Translations under genes and position numbers: made by a program
DNA from: Tetragonia tetragonoides
Taxonomy: Eukaryota > Streptophyta > Magnoliopsida > Caryophyllales > Aizoaceae
Direction: 5' to 3'
Length of the DNA stretch: 64,000 bases
Assembly: GCA_038025085.1 (NCBI GenBank)
Contig: CM076145.1
Coordinates: 15,721,000 to 15,784,999 of the forward strand
Notes under the pieces: model-generated
Seen by the model: the letters and a program-made list of their open reading frames with translations, nothing else
Told to the model about the DNA's origin: nothing
Database searches by the model: none
Part shown: piece after piece, positions 33,026-45,274 of the stretch
Position numbering within the stretch: position 1 is the stretch's first letter
Layout of the letters: the number at the start of each line of letters is the position of its first letter

Positions 33026-35016
33026 TTAAGTACCTTGTTCGAACAGTTGAGGATAATGCTTGTGCATATCAGCCTCAGTCTCCCAAGTCGCTTCTTCGAC
33101 TTTGTGGTTAGCCCACAACACTTTAACAAGATTGATCGTAGACGCACGAGTTTTCTTCGTTTTCTCGTCTAGGATCCTCACAGGTTTAGTTTGCTACTCA
33201 AGGACTCGAACTGGTTGCTCTTCATAGGTAAGTGTGTCATCTAACACTACCCTTTCAGGATTCAGTACATGACTCGGATCATGGTGATACCTCTTAAGTT
33301 GTGACGAATGGAACACATCGTGCACTTGCTCCAAATTCAAAGGCATAGCAAGCCTATAAGAGACCTCTCCAATTCTTTCAAGAATCTCGTAGGGTCCAAT
33401 ATACTTTGGGCTAAGCTTCTCTTTGCGCCCAAATATCATAACTCCACGAGTAGGCGATACTTTGAGAAGTACCTTCTCACCAACTTGGAATTCCTCCATT
33501 CGTCGATGTTGATCTGAATAGGCTTTCTGTCTATCTTGTGCAGCTTTCATCTTCTCTTGGACAAGTTTCACTTGATACACAGTTTCTTGGATAAAATCCG
33601 GACCCAAAACAAAGGTGTCACTTATGTCGTTCCAACACGTAGGAGATCGACACTTTCTCCCATACAGCGCCTCGTAAGGTGCTCTACCAATACTCTCATG
33701 GTAGCTATTATTGTATGAGAACTCAATCAAAGGTAAACTCTTCTCCCAAGAGTCCTTCATCTCTAGAGCACAAGCTCTCAACATGTCCTCCAATGTCTCA
33801 ATAGTACGCTCCGTTTGACCATCTGTCGCAGGATGAAATGCCGTACTAAATTTCAACTTTGTACCAAATGCCTCTTGTAATTTGCCCCAGAAGTTCGACA
33901 AGAATCTCGTATCTCTGTCTGACACAATGTCTTTAGGCACTCCATGTAACCTCAAGACCTCTTTCACATAAGCTTCAGCGAGTTGGTCCATCGACCAAGT
34001 CTTCTTCATTGCAATGAATCTCGCCGTTTTCGTCCGACGATCGACAATAACCCAAATAGTGTCTTTGCCAGACCTCGTCTTTGGTAATCCAGTCACGAAA
34101 TCCATTGAGATTGAATCCATTTCCATCGAAGAATTTCCAGCGATTGAACAAGACCTCCACGCCTCCTGTGTTCGATCTTCACCTTTTGACAAGTAAAACA
34201 TCTTGCCACATACTCAGCACACTCTCGCTTTATGTTTGTCCACCAAAACAGAAGTTTCAAATTTTTGTATAGCTTACCACCACCTGGATGAAAAGAATAC
34301 GCAGTTCCATGCGCCTCATTTAGAACTGTTCGTTTCAGCTCGGCGTTGTTTGGTACACACCAACGCCCCTTCATCTTGATCATACCATCATCAAGGATCT
34401 CATAATCAGGATGCTTCCCATCCTCGATCTTGACACGTAACTCTTCTAGAAACGGGTTATAAACTTGCAACTGTCGAATCTCATCATAGATCGACGGTCG
34501 CACTACAAGTGCATTCAGCAACACTGCAGTCTCACTCTGTTGAACAACTTCTAAGTCCAACTTCCTGAATTCCTCACACAAGTCATATGGTAGCACCATC
34601 ATGTTATTCACAGTGTGCAAAGTCTTCCTACTCAACCCATCAGCCACTACATTGGCCTTTCCCTCGTGATACTGAATATCCAGATCGTACTCAGATATCA
34701 ACTCGAGCCATCTTCGTTGCCTCATATTCAACTCCTTTTGAGTGAAGATATACTTCAAACTCTTGTGATTTATAAAGATCTTGCAACGAGCTCCACACAA
34801 ATAATGTCTCCTAATTTTTACGGCAAAAATCACAGCAGCTAGCTCCATGTCATGAGTAGGGTAGTTCTTCTCATGCACTTTCAACTGGCGAGAGGCATAA
34901 GCAACCACCTTGACATTTTGCATAAGCACACATCCCAACCCATTCTTATAAGCGTCGCTATACACCTCAAATCCTTCCGTTCCAGACGGTAAAGTCAAAA
35001 CTGGTGCCGTAGTCAA
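33026..35016 (-). pseudogene. Chromovirus pol: RNase H, integrase and chromodomain-like tail
   Basis: RNase H: '[16 protein letters not shown]', '[14 protein letters not shown]'. Integrase zinc finger: '[11 protein letters not shown]', 'CFTCQKVK'. A frameshift near 34100-34200 precedes the core: '[10 protein letters not shown]' (first D), '[13 protein letters not shown]' (second D) and '[16 protein letters not shown]' (E). A further TAG (33194-33196) lies before the C-terminal segment 'NLVKVLWANHKVEEATWE', which reads to TAA at 33026-33028. This short chromodomain-like tail is typical of Tekay-type chromoviruses and is thought to guide insertion to heterochromatin. Confidence 0.88.
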
Positions 35017-35277
35017 CCTCTTCTTAAGCTCTTGAAAAGTTTTTTCACATTGTTCCAGTCCACTTGTATATCATCTCCTTTTTCATCAAGTTTGTGATTG
35101 GTCTAGCTACCTTGGAGAAGTCTTGCACAAATCTCCTATAATAGCCAGCCAATCCAAGGAAACTTCGTACCTCAATCACACTTTTTGGAGCAGGTCAATC
35201 CATGACAGCCCGAATATTAGAAGGATCAACAGAGACTCCTTCTTTAGAGATAATGTGCCCAAGAAAAGCAACACTCT

Positions 35278-36490
35278 CTAGCCAAAACTCACACTTTGAG
35301 AGTTTAGCGTCAACTTCTCATTTCGTAACACCTCCAAGACAGTCCTCAAGTGTCTTGCGTGTTTCTTGTTGTTCTTTGAATACACCAAAATATCATCAAT
35401 AAACACGACCACAAAACTATACAGATATGGTCTAAAGGTGTTATTTATCATCTCCATAAACTTAGCAGGTGCATTAGTTAACCCAAATGGCATAACAGTA
35501 AACTCATAATGCCCATACCTTGTCCTAAAGGCAGTTTTCGCAATGTCGACCTCATCAATTCTCAGCTGATGATAACTAGATTGCAAATCCACCTTAGAAA
35601 ACACTCCAGCTCCTTGGAGTTGATCGAATAGGTCTTTGATCCTAGGTAAAGGATACCTATTCTTGATAGTGACCTTGTTCAACTCACGATAGTCGATGCA
35701 GAGACGCAGACTACCATCCTTCTTATGCACAAATAGAACTGGTGATCCCCACGGTGACACACTAGGTCTAATGTACCATTTTTCCAACAACTCCTCCAAT
35801 TTCTCCTTTATCTCTTTCATCTCTAAAGGTGTCATTCTATACGGTGCCCTCGAAATCGGACCTGTTCCAGGAACTAGGTCAATCTGAAACACAGTATCCC
35901 TTACTGGTGGCATTCCAGGAATCTCCTTTGGAAAGACATCCGGAAACTCATTGACCACATCAATCTTTGAGATTTCCTCGTCTACTCCCTCTATATTCTG
36001 AATGTGACACAAAAATCCCTCATATCCCTTCTTGAAGTGCTTTTTCGCCACTAATATTGAAATAATCCTAATTCCTCCCTTAGTGACAATTCCTTTATAA
36101 GAGATTCTATTACCTCTAGGCCCTTTCAGCGATATCTTTTGTTCACTACAATCGATTCTCGCTTTGTACTTATTCAGCCAATTCATGCCCAAAATAACAT
36201 CAAAATCTCCTAATTGAAACTCAATCAAGTCTGCAGGCAATTCAGACCCTGCAATGTTCATACGAACATCGGGATGCATTACTTTACACAATACTACCTT
36301 TCCAGTAGGAGTGGCAATACTAGTCTCGAAAGACTCAACTACTCCTATCCCATGTTTCTTAACAATGTTTTCAGATATGAATGAATGTGATGCTCCAGAA
36401 TCAAATAATACATATACAGGTAAAGAATTTACAAGAAACGTACCAGTCACCACATTGTTTGCCGCATCATCCTGTACTTGATCATCACAA
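35278..36490 (-). pseudogene. Chromovirus pol: protease and reverse transcriptase
   Basis: Retropepsin motif '[13 protein letters not shown]' near the start, then RT: '[20 protein letters not shown]', '[20 protein letters not shown]' and the active site '[11 protein letters not shown]' (YxDD-type FIDD). The frame closes at 35278. The linker to RNase H (35277-35017) is still readable ('FLGHIISKEGVSVDP', '[13 protein letters not shown]') but has stops and frame changes. A frameshift near 36490 separates it from gag. Confidence 0.88.
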
Positions 36491-37724
36491 ACAAACGACC
36501 TCCATTTCTGTTCTGGTTGCCATTATTGTTCTGAACATTTCCAACCTGTCCATTCAGCCCATTCTTTCGAATACCACCCAGATTATTTCCATTTTGACCC
36601 TGAACTGTATGAGCTTGAACATTGTTGTTGCCCCTACCATTGTCCACGATCTTGCCCTCCTGAGGACAATCAAAAGAACGATGCCCCAACTCTTGACAAG
36701 TGAAGCACCTCACCTTATTTCCAGCACAATCGAGTCCTGGGTGATTCTTATTGCACTTCTTGCAAATGTAGGGTTTACCCTTCCAACCCCCGTTATTCCG
36801 ATGGCCATTTCCATTACCATTCTTGCCATTTCCATTCTTGGAATTCCCACCCTCATTGTTGTTATTCCCCTTGTTGTTGTTTTTGTTGTTGTTGTTGCCA
36901 TTCTGGTTGTTCCCTCCCCGGAACTTCTCCTTCCTCTCACCACCACTACCCTGATGGTCATCAAACTTCCTCTTTGTCCCAGTTACATCTTCACGGTGCT
37001 TGTAAATCGCAGCTTGACTCGCAGCACGATTGTAGACCTCTTGCTCAGTTCGACACTTATAACCCCCAAAAGACTCACGAATGGTCCAGTATAATCCATT
37101 CTGGAATCTACGAGCCCTCTGCTCTTCCGTAGAGACTAATTCCCCCGCGAAAAGAGCAAGGTCGTCAAACTTTTCAGCATATTCCTGAATGGTCATCCTT
37201 TCTTGGATAAGGTTCAAGAACTCGTTATATTTCTTGTCCTAGAGATACTTTGGGTAGAACTCCTCTCGAAGAACCGTTTTGAACATTTTCCAATTAAATC
37301 CCGGTCGAGCTCTAATTGAGGTACCATTGGTTGTCCACCAACGATCTGCCTTCTTCGAGAACAGATAGATAGCACTATCTACCTTAAGTGCCTCCGGACA
37401 CCCAGTTATCGCGATGATTTTCTCCAAATCCCGCGTCCAATCGTCGAGAAGTACGGGATCCTCGCGCCCCTCAAATGCAGGCGAATTATGCCCTTTAATC
37501 TTCTTGGATACTGCGGCGAAGTCATCACCCCCAGTAACCCTCGTGTCTTCCCTCTGCATGATCTACGCGATGAATGCATTAGACTGCGCCAAGGCTTGCT
37601 GCGACTGAGCAAGTTGAGCTAACAAGGCTTGCGCCATTTCCTCCCCATTCCCGACGTTGTTGTTATTATCTCCCATCGAGCTATTCGACTCCTCGACTCT
37701 TTGTCTATTTCTTCTAGGTGGCAT
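36447..37724 (-). pseudogene. Chromovirus gag with CCHC zinc knuckle
   Basis: Starts 'MPPRRNRQRVEESNSS' at 37724, typical of Tekay-like gag, with TAG stops at 37562-37564 and 37239-37241. The capsid-like part ('DDWTRDLEKIIAITGCPEAL', 'RWWTTNGTS', 'MTIQEYAEKFDDLALFAGEL') is followed by a very Asn/Gly-rich linker. Two zinc-binding blocks come next, 'CKKCNKNHPGLDC' and the canonical 'CFTCQELGHRSFDC'. Both internal stops lie in one frame and could each come from one base change. Confidence 0.88.
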
Positions 37725-38230
37725 CTAGCAACCTAAAGGATCAACAAAAGCAAAAGAAAAAGGGTATTAGCTACCCATATCACACTCATGTGTGACAATC
37801 AACCCTAACATATACACTTGACTCATATATATGTTCAATAGCCAACTAGGGCTCTAGGCTCTTATTGCATTCAAGCATGGCCTTATCACACTCTTACGTA
37901 CAAGAAAGTTCAAGTTTCAATTGACTTTGTTCTTTCTCAAAAATAAACAAATAACAATCATAATGAAACATCCATACCTTTTTCATAGGCGCTTTCACAA
38001 TACTCATGCTCCAGATAACAAGTAAATAACACATTTCTTGCAAAAATTCCATCTCATAAATCAAATAATCAAGTATTTATTCAAAAATGAGGACTTACCA
38101 ACCAAGCCTCAATAGCATGAATAAAGCAAAATAATAACATTCTAATCAAAATGTCAAAAAACAAATGGCTCGCAGGCCCAAATAAAGTCTCAAATAGTTT
38201 ACTCCCATTAAAACTAAATAAAACGAATAA

Positions 38231-38951
38231 TCACGCCCTTCTCGCGCGGTTTCTCAAATGATAGCAACACACATGTGTCACTTGGACCTCGTCCTCCCCC
38301 ATGGGTTCCTCCTCTTCTGGATCCTCCTCTTCTTCAGTAGGGGTCCTTGGCTCGTTGGGCTCGCCATTCAAGCCTATGGTCCAGTCTCTCATAGCGCTGG
38401 ACCTAGGTGGCTTCGCAGGAACAGCAGGCAAAGGCTCTTCCTCAACTTCGATAGCAGGTGCTTCGACCTCCTCGGCGAAGTAGTCCCTCTCGAATGCTAG
38501 TGCTCGATCGAGGTCGGCGTCTGCCTCCTTTTGGGTCATCTATCTGGTCGTCCACCTGAAGTAATGGATCATACCCTCCAGCGTTCTCCACGTATGCATC
38601 ATAGGGGTCTCTAAACATACCTGGGTACTCTCGATCTCATGCATACGCCTTTGTCATCAATGACTCCAGTGTCTCCAGATAGGGGTATTCCCTATCGTTT
38701 CGCATCTCCCAGTCCATTCACCACTCATTATGGAACCGGTACCACTTGAGCGACGCATAGGCGAAGCTATTGATGAAGTGGAAGGCCTTCATCTTCTCCG
38801 AGCGTGTTGTAGAATGAACATCGTAGCGCTCATTGTATTGCTGGAATACCTCAGGCACAAGGTCAAAATATTCCTCTAAACGGCCTCCCTCATATCTAAG
38901 ATTCCTCGTATCCACAGGTGTCACGTGTCGTTCAAGCTTTACCATCTGCAA
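38231..38951 (-). pseudogene. Unrecognised ORF in the chromovirus leader
   Basis: Between PBS and gag the minus strand has a decayed frame starting 'MQMVKLERHVTPVDTRN' (38951). It continues with 'FQQYNERYDVHSTTRSEKMK' and 'SFAYASLKWYRFHNEW', then TGA stops, then 'NAGGYDPLLQVDD'. After a frameshift near 38540 comes a Glu-rich tail ('VEEEPLPAVPAKPP') ending at 38231. About 240 codons in all. The truncated leader at 29706 keeps the same start. I do not recognise a domain; an additional leader protein or a gag duplication remnant is possible. Confidence 0.45.
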
Positions 38952-39143
38952 GGGAGAAACAACACATTAGTACTTCACTCGAGTACTTTAGATAATACAA
39001 AAACAAGTAAAAGAAGCAATTAAACTCATTTCGGCTTACAAATCTTTTATTCCTATAACTTAAGTCTATTTAAGTTTTCAACTATGAGCACATCTTAATG
39101 ATATACTTTTCCATCAAAACGTACGTTAGGGACAGTAACATAC

Positions 39144-39155
39144 GCTCTGATACCA
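39144..39155 (-). other. Chromovirus primer binding site (tRNA-iMet)
   Basis: The minus strand reads TGGTATCAGAGC three bases after the 5' LTR, complementary to the 3' end of initiator Met tRNA. The same site occurs at 29899-29910 beside the other LTR. Confidence 0.9.
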
Positions 39156-39158
39156 ACT

Positions 39159-41970
39159 TGTAATACCCCAAATTTCCGTCTAATTTAAAACAATTTAAAA
39201 TCACGAGTTGCAGCGGAGAAACCCTAGAAATTCGAAGCGTCACCGCCGTATTTAATGTTCAAATTAAATACAAGGCTAGAAAGAAAACAAATGTTATATA
39301 TCCCAAACATACATACTAGATAATTAAATATTAACTATCTTTCCCAACTAAATTAAAACAAATAATTCAAATGAAATAGAAATATTAAACTTATTTATTC
39401 TCATGCAAGAGAATTAATCTCATTACAATATAAAATCCATATAGTAAAAGAAGTTCCAAACTAAACAATAAGATAAATGTTCTTAGAAGCTTTACAATCT
39501 TCTTCAGTCGCCTTCCCGTAACTCAACCTCGAGCTACAATTCCTGTCAATCTACTCCCCCATATAAACGAATTCCATATAGGTTCATGATAGGTCCACCA
39601 TTGAAGAAAATAGACAACAAACACAAGTAAAAAGAAAAAACAACCAATCAGCTACGCTGAGTAATTCATAACCACATAGTCCATTTAAATCTCCAAGTTA
39701 AGCCAACATGCTTAGTTAAATAATAATCATGCTTTAAGAATAAAGACAACATGCTCTAAAAATAAAGACACGCATAATCACCAAATAATAAATCTCAGTA
39801 TTTATTGTTATCCATTAGCCAAGTTCATTGGAGAGAAGAGAATCGCATGAATTGTCAAACCAACCGCAGTCGATTCAATAGGATTTTAGTCCCGTGCACA
39901 TTGGCAAAAGAGGGATCAACCGTCCCGGAGTATAGATGACTCCCGAAATACTTCAATGTTCCTTAGTATGCATACCCTCCTTCGACCCTAAAGTCTACAG
40001 GAAGAACTATTCCGGAGAACCACTCGCCCAATTACTGAGTATGGATACAAAATTTCCAAAACATTGAGGCCATAACCAATGTAACCACTCAACGTAACAA
40101 GTGACAAATTCCCATTCGCATCCTTCGGTGGATCCATTACCAAAGAAGTCTTAACTCTCAATTCAATTTAATATGGTGATCACATAACAAGTAATACACA
40201 TAATCTTGGCACTCAAGTAACACAATATGGTTACAAATTTCCGATGGCATATTACATGAATGGCATCTAGGCCTCAATTCAAAACCACCAAATTCAATAG
40301 TCAAAGTTCATTTCAACTTATTGAAGTAACATGCTTCTAACATGATTCACATGCTTACTAACATGATACAAAAATAGCAATTCCAAGCTATATTCCAATT
40401 GAACAATTATTAACATAATTTTCGGTCAATAACCAATGATAAAACATGCATCTCCTCACATGAATATTAACAAGTAGACATTGCTACACCAAGTGAATTT
40501 CCAACATAATACATGCATTCACTAACATATAATTCTATACGAATTATGACAAGGAAATAAACATTAATTATCCCTTTTCAAAATACTCACAAGTCCAAAC
40601 ATGAATTCACATCCTCAATCCAATACCAGACAAATGAATACAAATTCCAATAGATATGAATTATGACAAAGAGATTTCATAATTCATCTAGACATGAATT
40701 ACCTTTAGCAATAGGCAATCACGACAATCAACAACGTAAGCTCCTTACGTTTAAGCACGGTCAACGTGTCCTAACAAATCCACAATACACAAATGGTCAA
40801 TACTTTGACTTCATCACTTTATTAAACTTTAAAGATGATTTAGTACCCTTAATTTAATTAATTAAGTTGCTGAAATTTTCAGTTACTCTTGCATGCTCAA
40901 TGTTTTCAAAATCGATTTATATAAACTAAATTAGGAGACTTTCCAAAACCCAAAAACAAGTCAACAAGTCAACACCCAAAACTCCACCACCACCAACCAC
41001 CACCGGCGGGCCCCATTGGCTGCCACCAGCAGCGGCTGGCTGCCGGCAGCAGCCACGGCATTCGGCCTTGAGTTGTGCACAGCCTAGCCGTGCACCACAC
41101 GGTTTCTCTTTTTTTTTTTTTCTTTTTTGTTAAACAAATTTAACAAACCCTAATGTAATTAAATCCACAATTCATAAATTTTCAGATTTAATTAAATTAC
41201 AAAGATCTAACCTTTTGCATTCAAACCTTGATTCAATTCATTAAAACAATAAACCAAACCCTAATCATGATCCTATCATGCAAAAATAATAGAATCTAGC
41301 AAACCCTAGGAAAAACTAAATTAGGGTTTACTCATACAAAATTAGGGTTCATAAACTCATACTTGAATTGAATCTAAAAGCTTTTAGTCATCAAAGAAAA
41401 CAAGTTTAGAACACTTACTTGAAAATCAAGGATTAAAACTGAGCAAAGATGAATTGTGAAAAAGTGATGAACTTCCTCTTTCTTTTTGCTCCTTGGGTCG
41501 TGCGTGAGTTTGAGAGAGTGAGAGATGAGTGTTTTTTTTTTTTTTTGTTTTGTCTAGGTTAAGTTGATGAGTGAGGAAGTTGAGCCGAATTAGGAAACCA
41601 AATCCCTAATTCTACTCTTTCATTTTCTCCTTCAACTTTCCAAACTAATAACCAGTCAAACCCTCTCAAAATCCACCTTTTTAGGATATAATTTTTCAAA
41701 AAATAAAAACTGATTTTTGCTCCATATTTTTGGCTCTTGGCCGAAAATAATGGCCCTAATTAGGCCTTAATTATTTTCGGCCAATCCGAAAATAATCAAG
41801 CCCAATTTCTTTCTTTTATTTTGGCCCAATTAATTTAATTGGATCCAAAATAACCCATACATTAATTAGGCATTTTAAATCATGAGCCCAATTAATATTT
41901 TAAATCCAAAATTGCATTTTCTTTTTAAGTAATTATTATTCTAAAATGAATAATAATACGGGGTATTACA
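39159..41970 (-). repeat. Chromovirus LTR, high-coordinate copy (2,812 bp)
   Basis: Plus strand starts TGTAATACCCCAAATTTCCG and ends GGGGTATTACA. Colinear with 29914-32750 with scattered substitutions and small indels. LARD-1 interior DNA resumes at 41971; because the other outer edge is lost, no TSD can be read. Confidence 0.93.
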
Positions 41971-42230
41971 ATAACTGTGTCGCACTCCTAAGCAGGAGAC
42001 TAAACTGCTCATCAAGTCAAATTTCTACTCCTAGCCTACAAGAGTATAAACTGTGATTGCACTAAACCAAAAAAAAAAAAAAAACCATTTCATTGAACTA
42101 CGTTGGCTTGATCTTGTGAGGTGCAGTTAAACACTTTACAAGTACGTAGGCAGCTTGAATAATCTATTTGCTCAAGTCCAGCCACATCATCAAAAAAAAA
42201 AATTTTAGCCTTCTAGCAAGTGTTTTTCTT

Positions 42231-42655
42231 GAGATATATATACTCCATTGATAATCCTTGTCATATATATATACTCCGGAGATGATCTTTCGATGTATAC
42301 TTCGTGGATGAAACTAGATATATACTTCGGAGATGATATTTCGATGTATACTCCGTGGATGGTTCTTAAGATAAATACACCGGATGATCTTTCGATATAT
42401 ACTCCGTGGATGGTTCTTAAGATAAATACACCGGATGATCTTTCGATATATACTCCGTGGATGGTTCTTAAGGTATATACATCGGGATGATCTTTCGATA
42501 TATACACTTCTCATGGATGATTTGATATATACGTCGGGGATGATTTGATATATATACTCCATGGATGGTTGTTAAGATATATATGTCGGGGATGATTTGA
42601 TATATACTCCATGGATGGTTGTTAAGATATATACGCCGGGATGATTTGATATATA
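42231..42655 (+). repeat. Tandem array in LARD-1, unit about 51 bp
   Basis: About eight imperfect copies built on 'tatatactccgtggatggtt', then 'cttaagataaatacaccgga' and 'tgatctttcga'. The clearest neighbours are offset by 51 bp (42361 and 42412). Open frames over it on both strands are periodic by-products. The array lies between gag and the 3' LTR. Confidence 0.9.
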
Positions 42656-43578
42656 CTCCAACAATTATTTTTATTTGTCAATGAAAGGATGCGTCGGGTT
42701 CAACTTGCATGTATAAGATATATAATTCCGTCGATAAATCCAAAATGCAAATGTCCTCGCCATGATGGTTAATGCTTGGTGCTTAATTGATCATTTCGAT
42801 GTTGCAAAAAAAAAAATACTCTAGCTGGATACTCCATGCATTCACAAGGCAGATTGAAATTTGCTTTCTTCAATTGTGGAGTGCGCTTATACTCTCCAAG
42901 TTAATATACAATTGAGGGACGCCAATTTGCAATGAAATCAGTAAGACATGCAAGCTTTAATTGTCGTGGCTTAGATTGATGGATGCTAAGCGGCACCAAC
43001 GTCCTTCTCATTGAAAGTTCAGCATTGGGTACAGTGGCATGGTAAAGCGCTGAGAATGGCGAAATTGGTTCGAAGTTGTGACAACGCCTACAAGTCCTGT
43101 TACAAGCAAGCCGAGAAATTAATGAAATAAAAAAAATAAAACAGAAATTACCTTCACGGTATCCAATAGCAAGGCAGCAGGTTCAGACTGATGTCAAAGG
43201 CTCCGGGTTTGCCAACAGAAGCAGAATCTGTAAGGCTATCCAAGTAGTCAAGTTCCATTGCTGCAGGTTATACTCCTCTGTTCAAATCTTCAAAAAATGA
43301 AGGCCTCTCAGCTCTTTAAATAAGCAAGGGATGACATGTTGCGAAGGTTGTGCCATGAAGCTTAGTTTAAGTCAAAGCTGTTGGAGAAATTAAGACTAAT
43401 AATTGGGCTCTAAAAGTCCTTTACCTCCTGAAAGCTGGGAGTTCGACAGATAACTAGTCCGTTTAAAGGGGATGGTTTTGGACTTTTGGTTCATGTAGAC
43501 AAATTCATACGTGAAAAAAAGTTCCATTTCAATTGTCGAGACCTGTCCATGCTTACACACTCAAATCGTGTACATGAC

Positions 43579-43599
43579 CAAGTCTCAAGGGGGCAAATT
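43579..43599 (+). other. LARD-1 polypurine tract
   Basis: aagtctcaagggggcaaatt directly before the 3' LTR start TGTAGAC at 43600. LARD-2 has the similar 'aagtctcgagggggcaat' in the same position. Confidence 0.75.
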
Positions 43600-44257
43600 T
43601 GTAGACATAAAAAAAATATTCATATGCAACATCGGAAATTAAATGGGTCAAAGTCAAATGAAGACCCATAAATAAGCATTTTTGAGAATATTAAATTAAT
43701 TATTTTAGGTAAATTAAATACCTAATTTTAATTAGTTTATTATTTTTTATTTAATGCTAAAAAGACCTTTAAAATGGATTTAAGTCATCAAAGTAGACAT
43801 CTGACTACTAAGTCCATAAAAGAGGCCCATGACTACCAAGTCCAATAAGAAACCTTAGGGAGAGCTCTCCCTATAAATAGAGCTCCCCACACTCTTTCAG
43901 AGGGGTTCAGTCATTCTCCATCCAACTTGCAGAGGAGAACCCCGAAGACCATTCCTTCCAAGGAGATTGAAGATCATAAGCCTTGAAGATCCAAGGAGAC
44001 ATCGAAGCACTCAAGCATTCAAACACTGAACGAGATCAAGCCTTTGGCCCGCGTTCAACAAATTAAATCAAATAATTGATCGTGATCAAGCCTCAAATCC
44101 GTCCCACATTCAGTAAATCAAATCAAAGTCAAGTGGAGATCGAATCAGGGGATCAATTTAGAGATGGTAACACATTTTCAATATCAATAAAATTAACTTA
44201 TTTGTTCATATATTTTATCTCTGTTATTTATTTTCAGATACGAAATTTGTGTTTGCA
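43600..44257 (+). repeat. LARD-1 3' LTR (658 bp)
   Basis: Starts TGTAGACATAAAA and ends TTTGTGTTTGCA. Followed by the TSD copy cacct (44258-44262). TATAAATA is at 43872-43879. Confidence 0.9.
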
Positions 44258-44420
44258 CACCTTTATATCACATCATGCCCACATTTAGGATCTCCTGACA
44301 AGTTGTGCGGCATCCATGTTGAGGATGAACCGATCAAGATCAGCGCAATCGTCTTTGTTCATGTACAGCTACATCAATTAATCATATTTCTTGGTTGAAT
44401 AGATCCGCTTACGCTACTTA

Positions 44421-44842
44421 GGGGTCTGTTCGGCAATACTTAGCTGCAGCTGTAGTCTTAGCTGTTTTACTAGTGGTCAGGTGTTGAACTAGCTATTAGC
44501 TGTCATGAGCGATACATAACTGTTAGCTGTTTACTTGGTTGAGTGTTCGGTAAAATTAGCGGTTTGGTTAGCTGATTGATGTAAAATGACATTAAAAAGG
44601 CATATTATTATTATTTATTAATAAAAATAAAGGGATATAATCGGAATCAAACGCCTAAATAATTCCAACAGCTAGCCTTTGGAGTTGAAAGGCTAATTTT
44701 ATTAGCTTTTGTAAAACACTACTCTAACAGCTAACAACTACTACTAAAGGCTGGTTACCGAACACATTAAATTAAGATAGGTAGTGGTTTGACTAGTTCA
44801 AACCACTAACAGCTACCCAAAAACTGGTTGCCGAACACACCC
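44421..44842. mobile_element. PIF/Harbinger-type MITE (422 bp)
   Basis: Ends GGGGTCTGTTCGGCAA and TTGCCGAACACACCC are inverted repeats flanked by TTA at 44418-44420 and 44843-44845. The interior has 'tagctgttagctg'-type repeats and no ORF. The flanks 44263-44417 and 44846-45269 show no gene. Confidence 0.85.
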
Positions 44843-45274
44843 TTAATTTGAATTGGGATTCTCTCCATTTTCTAAAAGATATGGAGGCTTCCATTTCCAA
44901 AATATAATGGGTGAGATCTCCTTCTACCCAATTTTTGAATTAAACAAATCCAAAAAAGTAAAATAGGAAAAGAAAATCTAACCCTCCATTTAGGAAATGA
45001 AAATAAAAAAAATGGAGAGGATTATTCCAACTCACTTCATTGATATCAATGCGGGTTCAAGCTAAGCAATAATACGGCCGAATACCTGGTAAACGTAAGT
45101 ATGTAATGACGACAATTAAACTAAGCAATTTGTATCAATGCAGGTTCAAGCCAAGTTCATGATCATGTCCATGACAAGTTAATTATTTAGGATTTGCTAT
45201 CCTCAAGACCCCAAAATATGTTGGCTTATGCGTTTCTTGTGTTGTCCGTGCCATTCAGCGACGGAACACTTGTG

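Larger units (their letters stand above)
29643..41970 (-). mobile_element. Ty3/gypsy chromovirus (Tekay-like), recombinant tandem structure
   Basis: In minus-strand order: 5' LTR (41970-39159), PBS, leader, gag, protease, RT, RNase H, integrase with a chromodomain-like tail, polypurine tract, 3' LTR (32750-29914). Beyond the 3' LTR there is a second PBS and 270 bp of leader (29913-29643) matching 39158-38888. That is the start of a second tandem internal region, cut off at 29643. Long LTRs beginning TGTAATAC and a tRNA-iMet PBS fit Tekay/Del chromoviruses. Several stops and frameshifts make it inactive. Confidence 0.88.
28456..44257 (+). mobile_element. Non-autonomous gypsy-type LTR element 1 (LARD-1), split by a nested element
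   Basis: Two LTRs (28456-29112 and 43600-44257) are flanked by a perfect 5-bp TSD, cacct, at 28451-28455 and 44258-44262. The 5' end of a gag-like frame follows the first LTR, and a polypurine tract precedes the second. Its own interior is 29113-29642 plus 41971-43599; the 12.3 kb between is a later chromovirus insertion. No protease, RT or integrase of its own is seen, so it must depend on another element. The leader after the LTR ('ggtcggtgggaccatctc') matches that of LARD-2 at 55778-61925. Confidence 0.88.

Noticed and set aside
36381..37094. 237-codon plus-strand frame, Ile/Val/Leu-rich
   Set aside because: It is the antisense shadow of the Asn-rich chromovirus gag, where AAC codons read as GTT on the other strand.
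42205..42562. Open frames with repeating 'RTIHGVYIERSS' pattern
   Set aside because: They are translations of a 51-bp tandem array, open on both strands because the unit length is a multiple of three.
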